Assembly: GCA_016786585.1 (NCBI GenBank)
Contig: JAEUUI010000024.1
Span: 1-64,000, forward strand
Source: Cyclobacteriaceae bacterium
Lineage (GTDB): Bacteria > Bacteroidota > Bacteroidia > Cytophagales > Cyclobacteriaceae
Reading direction: 5' to 3'
DNA length: 64,000 nt
Below, one piece after another: positions 35,894 through 44,524 of the stretch (its first letter is position 1; every line of letters begins with the position of its first letter). Below the pieces are notes generated by a model. It was not told where the DNA came from and ran no database searches. It was given only the letters and a program-made list of their open reading frames with translations. The position numbers and the translations under genes were made by a program.

Positions 35894-38203
35894 TCAGGCG
35901 AGAACTTTTTCAAATGTTTTATTATGACTAAGCGCTACCGCCTCGTTGTTTATTCTGATCTCAAACGGTTCACCGGAAACCAAAGTCGTTTCGATGCGCT
36001 GATTGCTGACTTTTACTTTTATCACGCGTCCGCGGAACTCGATTCTGAACGAATATGACTTCCACTTCTTAGGAATAAACGGAGTAAAGTGAAGCGTATC
36101 ATTTTTGATACGCATTCCGCCAAAACCTTTGATCACCGAAAGCCACGTTCCGGCCATACTGGTGATATGACAGCCGTCTTCTGTATCGTTGTTATAATCA
36201 TCCAGGTCAAGACGCGAGGTACGCAAATACATTTCGTATGCTTTCTCTTCATACCCAAGCTTCGAAGCCAGGATCACGTGCACGCAAGGCGACAAGGAAG
36301 ATTCATGAACCGTCATCGGCTCATAAAAATCGAAATTGCGCTTGATGGTTTCCGTATCAAAGTCATCTTCAAAGAAATACAAACCCTGCAACACATCAGC
36401 CTGCTTAATGAAGCACGAGCGCAGTATGCGGTCCCACGACCACTTTTGATTCAGCGGGCGGTCTTCCTTTGGAAGCTGAGACACCGTCATGATGTCCTTA
36501 TCCAGGAAACCATCCTGCTGCAGAATCACCCCACGGGTCTTATCTTCCGGCAGGTACATGTTGTCGGCAATTTTACTCCACAACGAAGTCTCATCATCTT
36601 TCAGATTAAGATTACCAATAATGCGGCTATAATCTGAAACATTTGACGATTTAACTTTATTGAGCGACTCGAGCGTGTAGCGCAATGTCCAGCGGGCGAT
36701 GTAGTTCGTGTACCAGTTGTTGTTAACGTTGTTCTCGTACTCATTCGGGCCGGTTACACCCAGCATCACGTATTTGTTTTTTTCTTTCGAGAAGTTTACG
36801 CGTTGTGCCCAGAACCTTGAGATTCCAACGAGTACATCAAGGCCGTGACTTGCCAGGTAGCTTTCGTCACCAGTATACCGGATGTAATCGTAAATCGCGT
36901 ATGCAATAGCACCATTACGATGGATTTCTTCAAACGTGATCTCCCACTCGTTATGACACTCCTCACCGTTCATGGTCACCATCGGGTACAATGCTGCTCC
37001 GTTCTTAAAGCCCAGCTTGCCCGCATTCTCAATCGCGCGCTGCAAGTGCTTATGACGATAGATCAACAGATTCTTCGCAACCTGCTGCTCTGCAGTTCCC
37101 AGATAAAACGGGAGGCAATAAGCTTCAGTATCCCAATATGTACTTCCACCATATTTCTCCCCTGTGAATCCTTTCGGACCGATATTTAATCTTTCATCTT
37201 CTCCGGTATAGGTTTGGGTGAGTTGAAAAATATTGAAACGAATTCCCTGTTGTGCGGCAATGTCACCTTCAATGGTGATGTCACATTCGTCCCACTTGTG
37301 CTTCCACACAGCGGCATGCCCTTCAAATAACGTATCGAAACCCTTTTCAGCTGCTTTATTAAGAACATCCTGACAGTGAGCGACCAGTTTATCTTTTAAG
37401 TGATTCTCCGAAGAAAGTATCGCGCCATACTTGTAGATCACGATCTCCTTACCCTGGCTTAGTTCAATCTGCACGATGTTGCCGGCATACTTATCGCGTT
37501 CTTCATAGTTGATACGCTTTGAAGCCTCCGCCCCTTCCTGCAAAATTGAATACCGCATCCCTGTAGCAACGTGGAATTTTGTCTTCTTCGTTTGCGCTAC
37601 AACAATAGCTTGATGATCCTCTGCCTTTTTATAAACTTCTTCCCAGAATTTCTCATCGTAGTTCGAATCCTTGTTAACGACATCCGCATCGACAGCAATC
37701 GAAATAGTTGCCTTTGCCGAGAAGTTCACCGGAGTAAGTGCATAGCGAATTGCTCCGATCTCACCGTTCGCCATGCTGCAGAAACGCTTTGCTTCTACAT
37801 TAACCTGCTTGCCGTCCGGGAGGATTGCAGAAAACTTACGGGTTAGTAAACCCGTTTTCATATCCAGCGTTCTTACAAAATTGATCACTTTGCATTTTGC
37901 CAGATCAAGCTTGTGATTATCAATGGAAATGTGAATTCCAATCCAGCTTGGAGCATTCAGAACCTTTGCAAAATATTCGGGATAACCATTCTTCCACCAA
38001 CCCACGCGCGTCTTGTCCGGATAATAAACTCCCGCTACATAGCTTCCCGGAAGTGTGTCGCCACTGTATTCCTCTTCGAAGTTTGCACGCTGGCCCATCC
38101 GGCCATTCCCGATGCTGAATATGCTTTCGGAAATTTTGTTGTAGTGCGCGTCAAATCCTTCTTCAATTATCTGCCATTCGTGGTGTTTTAAGTACTCCTT
38201 CAT
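35894..38203 (-). CDS. GH65 phosphorylase, probably maltose phosphorylase
   Basis: GH65 inverting phosphorylases split alpha-glucosides with phosphate to give beta-glucose 1-phosphate. The 769-residue product has the family length, an N-terminal beta-sandwich, the (alpha/alpha)6 barrel with the catalytic-acid segment GEECHNEWEITFEEIHRNG, the sugar-binding YWDTEAYCLPFY, and phosphate-site residues near QLPKEDRPLNQKW. The following C-terminal beta domains are complete. It lies 21 bp after pgmB, whose enzyme uses beta-G1P, and inside a maltose/starch locus. Maltose is therefore the most likely substrate, although kojibiose or trehalose phosphorylases look similar. Confidence 0.93.
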   Translation of the reverse strand: MKEYLKHHEWQIIEEGFDAHYNKISESIFSIGNGRMGQRANFEEEYSGDTLPGSYVAGVYYPDKTRVGWWKNGYPEYFAKVLNAPSWIGIHISIDNHKLDLAKCKVINFVRTLDMKTGLLTRKFSAILPDGKQVNVEAKRFCSMANGEIGAIRYALTPVNFSAKATISIAVDADVVNKDSNYDEKFWEEVYKKAEDHQAIVVAQTKKTKFHVATGMRYSILQEGAEASKRINYEERDKYAGNIVQIELSQGKEIVIYKYGAILSSENHLKDKLVAHCQDVLNKAAEKGFDTLFEGHAAVWKHKWDECDITIEGDIAAQQGIRFNIFQLTQTYTGEDERLNIGPKGFTGEKYGGSTYWDTEAYCLPFYLGTAEQQVAKNLLIYRHKHLQRAIENAGKLGFKNGAALYPMVTMNGEECHNEWEITFEEIHRNGAIAYAIYDYIRYTGDESYLASHGLDVLVGISRFWAQRVNFSKEKNKYVMLGVTGPNEYENNVNNNWYTNYIARWTLRYTLESLNKVKSSNVSDYSRIIGNLNLKDDETSLWSKIADNMYLPEDKTRGVILQQDGFLDKDIMTVSQLPKEDRPLNQKWSWDRILRSCFIKQADVLQGLYFFEDDFDTETIKRNFDFYEPMTVHESSLSPCVHVILASKLGYEEKAYEMYLRTSRLDLDDYNNDTEDGCHITSMAGTWLSVIKGFGGMRIKNDTLHFTPFIPKKWKSYSFRIEFRGRVIKVKVSNQRIETTLVSGEPFEIRINNEAVALSHNKTFEKVLA

Positions 38204-38224
38204 ATCGGTGAGGTAAAATCAAGG

Positions 38225-38869
38225 TTATAGTTTTTGCAGATCGTGGTAGTTAAAATTCTGGATGGAATCGACTACACGATTTGCACGTTTTAGTTTAGTA
38301 AAATTACCAACTCCAACGCATTTCATACCGGCAGCCAGCGCTGCCTCAACTCCTGCTTCTGCATCTTCAAAGACTAAACAATCGGCCGGATCAATTCCAA
38401 GTCTTTTTGCAGCCAATAAAAAAATCTCCGGGTCAGGTTTGCTGTGTACGATCATAGTACCATCCACCACAGTTTCAAATTCATGTTGAATCCCCAGTAT
38501 CTCAATAATCGTTTTAGCGTTCTTACTGCTCGATGCGAGGCCGATTTTAATATTGTCTTTGCGTAACCGGCTGAACAATTCACGGACACCCGGAAATAAC
38601 TCATCCGGATTCATATTATGCACATATTCCGTAAACCAGCCATTCTTTCGATCGGCTAAAAGTTCTTTTTTCTGATTCTCAAGTGAAACATTGGCGTGCT
38701 GCAGCACGATCTCCAACGACTTCATCCGGCTAACGCCCTTGAGCTCTTCGTTTATTTCTTCGGTAAGTTCGTAGTCAAACTCTTTTGCCAGGCGCTTCCA
38801 CGCAAGGAAATGGTAATGAGCTGTATCAACTAAAACTCCGTCAAGGTCGAAAATACAAGCTTTAATCAA
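38225..38869 (-). CDS. pgmB: Beta-phosphoglucomutase
   Basis: This HAD-superfamily mutase converts beta-glucose 1-phosphate to glucose 6-phosphate. The 214-residue product has the nucleophile motif FDLDGVLVDTAHYHFLAWK, the cap-domain segment with LKGVSRMKSLEIVL typical of beta-PGM, LASSSKNAKTI (motif II), and FEDAEAGVEAALAAGM (motif IV). It lies 11 bp after the T9SS amylase gene and 21 bp before the GH65 gene. The phosphorylase-mutase pair is a classic unit that turns maltose and phosphate into glucose plus G6P. Confidence 0.96.
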   Translation of the reverse strand: MIKACIFDLDGVLVDTAHYHFLAWKRLAKEFDYELTEEINEELKGVSRMKSLEIVLQHANVSLENQKKELLADRKNGWFTEYVHNMNPDELFPGVRELFSRLRKDNIKIGLASSSKNAKTIIEILGIQHEFETVVDGTMIVHSKPDPEIFLLAAKRLGIDPADCLVFEDAEAGVEAALAAGMKCVGVGNFTKLKRANRVVDSIQNFNYHDLQKL

Positions 38870-38880
38870 CGCGAAATCTT

Positions 38881-41712
38881 TTAATCGTTTTGTTTAATCA
38901 CTTTAACTTTCACTTTCCCACTTCGGGTCTCAACATCTGCGATGTAAAGTCCCGGGGCAAGTTGACTGATGTCCCAGCTTTCGTCTGAAATACGAACCGG
39001 TTTGATTCTAACACCCTGCATGGTCGTCAGGCTTACTGAGAGCACGGGTGACTCAGAAGCAATTGTCAATGTGCGCTTTGCCGGATTGGGATAAATTGAA
39101 AGCGACACCTCATTTTGTTCCACCCCTGTGATGATCTGCGGACTTCCGATCGCAACATCCGTGTACAGTTTGTATTCGCCCGGTTGTAATGATACTCCCA
39201 GCGAAGCGCCAGAAACTGTTATCTCGGCCCCCTTCCCGTAGTAATCATACCAGGTTCCCGTGTGCGGGAAATTAACCGTAGTCGTTTTACTCGCAACGTC
39301 AAAATTAACGACAACAACGGCATTCATCTCATCTGTATTTGCAGGCGTTGCAGTATATGGGCTATTTTTTAAAACAACCTGCTTTTCAAGTGAAGTCGAG
39401 CCAACCGAAAGCGTTGCCGTGCCGGAGGTAAACACATCGTATGAATTTCTAATCCGTAATAAATCAGCGATGTGAGATTTTAAGCCGGCCCGTTTATCAT
39501 TTTGCAAGTAATCCCAGACCACAGGTTTCGGATAGGTGCGACAACCATCGCTGATGGTTCCGTCTTCGCAATAGTTAATACTGTAATCATAGCCGAGTTC
39601 GCCGAATTGCCACAACATCTTCGGGCCAGGAATGGTATAGAAAATCGTTGCAGCAGCGCGTGACCGTTTGAGTGCGGTTGCAATATCTTTTACCGAATAC
39701 GTACCCGATATGTTTCCGAAGGAAAGGTTTTTATACATCATCCGCTCTTCATCGTGGCTCTCCATGTAACTCACCAGCCGAGGAGCCGACCATGTTCGGT
39801 TACCGTAATACACACCACTGAAATCTGAATCGGTAGCATAACCCATGGCACTTTGCAGATACGCATTATTGAGGTTACCCCAAAGCATCATACCCTTCCC
39901 TTCCCCTGAGCGGTACTCCGCTAATTCTTTTTCCTCTGAGTTAACAGCAAGGTGCTCCAGAATTACATACGCGTCCGGGAAGTTAGCCCAGATTTTATCT
40001 GCCATACGTTTAAGAATTGCAATGCGCGATGCATCGTAAGCAGACCACGCACCAACGTTGTTCGGATTGTTTACCTGGGTGAATCCCTTTGATAAATCAA
40101 ACCGGTAACCATCAATTTTATACTCGTGCAGCCAATAGTAATTGATTGTATCCAAATATTTCTTGGTGTATGCGCTCTCATGATTCATGTCGTAAAAAAC
40201 ACTGAACGGATGAGTAGCATCTACATTGAAAAACTTATTGGTAGGGTTTGGCTTAAAGGTGTTGTAGTTAAAATCGAGTAGCAAATAGGGATTCGGAGTG
40301 TCCTGATGATTCATAGCAATATCAAAGATCACCGCGATACCGTTCTGATGACACACATCAATAAATTCCTTTAGCTTATTTTTCGTACCATAAGCTTTGT
40401 CGGGCGCGAACATAAACTGTGGATTATAACCCCAGCTGTTGTTGCCGCCGAACTCCATGATGGGCATTAACTCAATAGCATTAATACCGAGATTCTTAAA
40501 ATAGCTGATTGTGTCGATGAGTGACTGATAGTTATTCTCACCGTCTTCAAAAAAATCGCGCACAAGCAGCTCATACACAACTAACTTTTCTTTAGCGGGT
40601 TTGGTGAAATTTGTGACTTGCCAATTGTAAGGAGTTTGTCCTGTTTGAAACACACTTAAGCGATTCCAGTACCATTGATTTCTGAGCGCTACTGTTGGAA
40701 ATTCTTTTAAGTTGGGATAGGTATTGTCAGGGATGTACTGATCATCCGGGTCGAGAATTTTATCAGCATACGGATCAGCAATCCAAATCGTTTCATCAAC
40801 TAAATACTGAAAGGCATATTCTGTTCCGGACGTCAAACCGGAAAGTTCAATCCAAAAATACTCACCGTCACGCTTCATCAGATTTTCCGGGAGAATATCC
40901 CAATCACTGAAGTCACCGCGTACATAGGCAGATGTTTTACCTGGCGCCAGTACACACAATGTAACTTTTGAGTTGTCACCCGGATGATAGTTAATACCAG
41001 ATATAATTCCCGCCGGACGAGCCTGCACAGGACTGTTCGCAGAAATGATGTATTGAAATGAGACTTCATCGCTGCCAGATGGTGATGTGGCTGTCAAGCG
41101 AACAGAAGCAGCACCGGACGTTTCAGTAACGGTGTGATTATGAGAATAACTTGTTACCCCGGATTGCGTGTGAACCGATACATTATTAACAAACAACTCA
41201 AAGGTTGAAGCCACAGGTGTGGAAGCCTGAATGCTAAGTTGCTGCCCGTTATCAACAAACACGGGACGAACAGATGGTTGGATCAGTGTTAGCGCAAAGC
41301 CAAAGTTGGCAATGTAATCCGTTGTTTGCCCCCCACCCCAGTCGGGAGCTTTGAGCAGAATACCCATACTGGTTTTTGAACTGATGTCCTGAACAAAAAA
41401 ATCAGAAGGTTTGAACGTGAGACTGAACGTTGTTACCCCTCCCGCTACGTTTTTGGTAAATTTAGCAGGAGCATCAGCTGCCGTGGCAGGATTGTGATTG
41501 TACTTCGCATCAATGGCTGCTGCATCCGGAATCCAAACCCACGCGTAGGCTTCTGATAAGTTTGCCAATGAAGTTCCTGTAACGTTGTAGGTTACTGTTA
41601 TCGTAGTACTACTTTGAAACAACGCAGGCGTTATCGTGGGGTTGAGCGTAACCTTTTGAGCAAAGCAAAAACCCGGTAAACTTAAGACAATCAATAGTAA
41701 AAATCTCCTCAT
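38881..41712 (-). CDS. Secreted alpha-amylase (GH13) with T9SS sorting domain
   Basis: This exported amylase has about 943 residues with the start at 41712 (MRRFLLLIVLSLPGFCFAQ, a clear signal peptide). N-terminal beta-sandwich domains (about 20-320) include a CBM48-like part (APGKTSAYVRGDFSDWD). The GH13 barrel has FDIAMNHQDTP, GYRFDLSKG (nucleophile), VILEHLAVN (acid/base) and MESHDEERM. The last 80 residues are a type A T9SS C-terminal domain (SLSIYPNPAKRTL, LAPGLYIADV), so it is probably released or anchored at the cell surface. It is the fourth gene of the sus operon, after a hairpin, and is the likely first cutter of extracellular starch. Confidence 0.95.
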   Translation of the reverse strand: MRRFLLLIVLSLPGFCFAQKVTLNPTITPALFQSSTTITVTYNVTGTSLANLSEAYAWVWIPDAAAIDAKYNHNPATAADAPAKFTKNVAGGVTTFSLTFKPSDFFVQDISSKTSMGILLKAPDWGGGQTTDYIANFGFALTLIQPSVRPVFVDNGQQLSIQASTPVASTFELFVNNVSVHTQSGVTSYSHNHTVTETSGAASVRLTATSPSGSDEVSFQYIISANSPVQARPAGIISGINYHPGDNSKVTLCVLAPGKTSAYVRGDFSDWDILPENLMKRDGEYFWIELSGLTSGTEYAFQYLVDETIWIADPYADKILDPDDQYIPDNTYPNLKEFPTVALRNQWYWNRLSVFQTGQTPYNWQVTNFTKPAKEKLVVYELLVRDFFEDGENNYQSLIDTISYFKNLGINAIELMPIMEFGGNNSWGYNPQFMFAPDKAYGTKNKLKEFIDVCHQNGIAVIFDIAMNHQDTPNPYLLLDFNYNTFKPNPTNKFFNVDATHPFSVFYDMNHESAYTKKYLDTINYYWLHEYKIDGYRFDLSKGFTQVNNPNNVGAWSAYDASRIAILKRMADKIWANFPDAYVILEHLAVNSEEKELAEYRSGEGKGMMLWGNLNNAYLQSAMGYATDSDFSGVYYGNRTWSAPRLVSYMESHDEERMMYKNLSFGNISGTYSVKDIATALKRSRAAATIFYTIPGPKMLWQFGELGYDYSINYCEDGTISDGCRTYPKPVVWDYLQNDKRAGLKSHIADLLRIRNSYDVFTSGTATLSVGSTSLEKQVVLKNSPYTATPANTDEMNAVVVVNFDVASKTTTVNFPHTGTWYDYYGKGAEITVSGASLGVSLQPGEYKLYTDVAIGSPQIITGVEQNEVSLSIYPNPAKRTLTIASESPVLSVSLTTMQGVRIKPVRISDESWDISQLAPGLYIADVETRSGKVKVKVIKQND

Positions 41713-41756
41713 CACATTCCGGTTAAAATTCAAAAAAAGCATCGATTTGTAAATAA

Positions 41757-41785
41757 ACAGAGGCTGCTTTTTACACAGCCTCTGT
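41757..41785 (-). terminator. Intra-operon hairpin between susE-like and amylase genes
   Basis: A perfect 10-bp stem (ACAGAGGCTG / CAGCCTCTGT, 9-base loop) is followed on the minus strand by a T-rich but broken run (TTATTTAC). It probably acts as a partial terminator or mRNA-stabilising 3' end that lets susCDE be expressed more than the downstream enzymes (inference). Confidence 0.65.
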
Positions 41786-41824
41786 TGTCATTAAATATTC
41801 AATATAAAATGCTGTGTGCGATCG

Positions 41825-42916
41825 TTAATTAAGCACAACTGATTTTACTCCATCATTAATATTTACCGTAACGTGCTTAGAACCTGAAGCACCGAGCACC
41901 CGGAAGTTCTTATCGCCATCGTTGGCGTTTTCAAATTTAGCATCAACCGTGGTGAAGTATGGGAAATTATATGAAGTTGGACCCCAATCCGCCTGTGCGA
42001 AGAAGCGCCACGTTTCACCAGAAACAAAGTTTGCATCTGCTTCAAATACGCCAGGTTTGATATACGTCATCTTGATACTTGCACCGGTGCCTGGCTGATC
42101 CCATCCCCCGATACCCGCACCAGTCATATACATAATCGGCTCACTAACAGCTTCAGCCGTTACCGTCTTTGCAGCAAGATCCACAGCAACACGATACCAC
42201 CCTGTAGCACCAGCTACTTTCAAATTAGAGTCGCCATCATTAGCATTTACAAAAACTGAACTAACAGATGTAAAGAATGGATAATTATAAGAAGTAGGAC
42301 CCCAATCATGCTGAGCGAACCAACGGAACGCTTCTCCGCTTGTAAAGTGTGCTATCGTTTCGTACTTCTTGAACTGAGAACTTTGCCACTCTACTTCATT
42401 AGTTGGCCAAGGGCCCCAGCCTTTAAGAGCGGCACCCATTCCAAAGATTGGAGGGAAACTTGTGGCATAAGGAGTCGCTGATGCAGACTTAACAGTTGAA
42501 TACACTGGATCTACAACGCTCCCTATTGTGGAAACAACACGAAACTCGACGTCAGCCGCCTCTTCCGGGGTTAACTCTAACGCGAGCAATCCTTCATTCA
42601 TTTTACTAACCTTTACATCAGCTTCTGTACTTTGAGTTGAAGCCAATTCAAATGGAGTAGCAAAATCATTTCCTGCCTTGTCCATTTCGAGCCTATAGGT
42701 GATTGAAGCCGGGAACCCGAAATCAGTTGCAGTCCATTCAAAGTGCTCTACATCATCTTTATTCTCGAACGTCAAAACGAAACTTGCCGATGATGTCGAC
42801 AGGTCGTTACTCGCGATGGTAGATTTTACTTTCGCCTGATCTCCATCCTCTTCGCAACCCACGAAGATGAGCATGGCAAGCGCGAAAATTCCGATTAAAT
42901 AATTTTTCATTTTCAT
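41825..42916 (-). CDS. SusE/SusF-like outer-membrane starch-binding lipoprotein
   Basis: This 363-residue surface lipoprotein has lipobox MLIFVGCEED, an N-terminal Ig-like SusE domain (about 30-140), and two tandem carbohydrate-binding repeats of about 95 residues (about 150-260 and 265-363). Each repeat carries the nearly identical Trp-rich motif FAQxDWGPTSYN and NANDGDxNxxVxGA. Aromatic residues of this kind form starch-binding platforms in SusE/SusF. It follows SusD by 29 bp and ends at a hairpin. In the classic Sus system it would hold malto-oligosaccharides at the surface. The two-repeat architecture resembles SusE more than the longer SusF. Confidence 0.92.
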   Translation of the reverse strand: MKMKNYLIGIFALAMLIFVGCEEDGDQAKVKSTIASNDLSTSSASFVLTFENKDDVEHFEWTATDFGFPASITYRLEMDKAGNDFATPFELASTQSTEADVKVSKMNEGLLALELTPEEAADVEFRVVSTIGSVVDPVYSTVKSASATPYATSFPPIFGMGAALKGWGPWPTNEVEWQSSQFKKYETIAHFTSGEAFRWFAQHDWGPTSYNYPFFTSVSSVFVNANDGDSNLKVAGATGWYRVAVDLAAKTVTAEAVSEPIMYMTGAGIGGWDQPGTGASIKMTYIKPGVFEADANFVSGETWRFFAQADWGPTSYNFPYFTTVDAKFENANDGDKNFRVLGASGSKHVTVNINDGVKSVVLN

Positions 42917-42945
42917 GATTATTAAATGTTAATCAACTGTCATTC

Positions 42946-44511
42946 TTAATATCCGTCATTCTGATCCAACTTTGGATTAGCCCCACGGTCAGCAGCAGGG
43001 ATTGGAAACAAATCGCGATATGACTCCGTAGCGGTTCCAGCAGCTACATTCCCTTTCCATGGCCAGAGGTAAGCGCCTCCTGTGAATTTGCCGAAACGGA
43101 TAAGGTCAGTTCTGCGGTGTCCCTCCCAGTATAATTCGCGTGCACGCTCATCTAAAATGAAATCAAGGGTAAGTTGAGCGTCAACAATATTTCCGGAAGC
43201 ATCTCCGAAAGCACGCTCACGAATGTCATTCACCAGGTCAAGTGCGTTTGCAGTTCCACCTGTACCACCACGCTCAACAGCTTCAGCATACATCAGGTAA
43301 GCATCCGCCAATCGGAACATCGGATAATCGGTGTTTACAAAATCACCAGGCGCATTGCCTGTTGCTTGTGAGCCGTCCAGCTTTCTGTTTCTGAATTTCG
43401 CAATTGAGTAGCCATCCGTGAATGTACCAATGTCGGCAATTTCAAGACTTTGACCATCTTCCCAAAAAAGTGCTCTGGCATCAGTATCTTCGTCCGGAAC
43501 AGGAAACTTGTTAACAAGTGCCTTTGTGGTTCTGATACCACCCCATCCACCGTTTACACCGAACAAACTGGTTGCCGGCATAGATCCACCAACAGGCGCG
43601 TGGATCAAGTACACCATTCCACCATACGATTGCGTATTAACTTCATCGTAGTTGATTGAGAAAATTAACTCAGGGCTTGTGTTATTATCTGCTACGAAAT
43701 TGTGCAGGTAGTTTGTTGCCAGGCTATATGGTGCAGCAATTACCTTGTTAAGCGCAGTTATCGCTTCGGTATACTTCGCTTCACCGATGTAAACTTCTGC
43801 ATTCAGGTATAGTTTTGCCTGAAGCATCCATAAAGCAGCCTGATCGGCACGGCCGTACTCAAATTTAGGTGCTCCTAAATCATCTTCGATATCAATCAAT
43901 TCAGATTCGATGTAAGCAAATAAAGATGCTCGGTCGATCTGATCCGGAAAGCTTGAGCCGGGGGCGTCATCTTCCGTAATGAAGGGGGGATTTCCAAAAA
44001 GATCAATTGCATGATAATATGCGAGAGCGCGTAAAAAGCGCGCTTCTGCACGCATCCTTGTCACTTCTGCATCATTACTTTTCTTGCTGGCTCTGATAAA
44101 CTCGTTAGAAAGCGCAACCGTGTACATGATGCGTGAGTAAACCGCACCAATAAATACATCATTCGGAGTCCAGGTATGGTAATGAAAGTCCTTAATTGTC
44201 GCATCATTCCACGCAATCACCGCCTCATCGGTAGTAAGTTCCTGGCAATTCCAATATTGACGTAAGTAGTTACCAAAACCCTCATCAATTCCTGCAATGT
44301 CCGGATTTCCGGAAGGACCCTGCTGTCCGCTAAGCGCGAATGTTGCGTATAGCTTTGCGAGGCCACGCTTATAATCATCTGGCGTTTTATATATCTTATC
44401 AGCTGTCGATAAGTTTGGATCAATAGGTGTAACATCAAGATCTCCCACGCATGCCGTAAGAAGCGATACTACGCCTACGATCACTCCAAGTGTATAACTA
44501 TATCTTTTCAT
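42946..44511 (-). CDS. susD: SusD/RagB-family starch-binding lipoprotein
   Basis: SusD caps the SusC transporter and binds the incoming glycan. The 521-residue product has a lipoprotein signal (LLTACVGDLD), the TPR-rich helical core (SRIMYTVALSNEFI, RAEARFLRALAYYHAIDLFG, the family hallmark) and a C-terminal part with MYAEAVERGGTGG and ELYWEGHRRTDLIRFGKF. It starts 13 bp after the susC stop and precedes the SusE-like gene. The neighbours (amylase, GH65, GH31, maltose transporter) make alpha-glucans the expected ligand. Confidence 0.96.
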   Translation of the reverse strand: MKRYSYTLGVIVGVVSLLTACVGDLDVTPIDPNLSTADKIYKTPDDYKRGLAKLYATFALSGQQGPSGNPDIAGIDEGFGNYLRQYWNCQELTTDEAVIAWNDATIKDFHYHTWTPNDVFIGAVYSRIMYTVALSNEFIRASKKSNDAEVTRMRAEARFLRALAYYHAIDLFGNPPFITEDDAPGSSFPDQIDRASLFAYIESELIDIEDDLGAPKFEYGRADQAALWMLQAKLYLNAEVYIGEAKYTEAITALNKVIAAPYSLATNYLHNFVADNNTSPELIFSINYDEVNTQSYGGMVYLIHAPVGGSMPATSLFGVNGGWGGIRTTKALVNKFPVPDEDTDARALFWEDGQSLEIADIGTFTDGYSIAKFRNRKLDGSQATGNAPGDFVNTDYPMFRLADAYLMYAEAVERGGTGGTANALDLVNDIRERAFGDASGNIVDAQLTLDFILDERARELYWEGHRRTDLIRFGKFTGGAYLWPWKGNVAAGTATESYRDLFPIPAADRGANPKLDQNDGY

Positions 44512-44524
44512 ATTTCTGTTCTGA

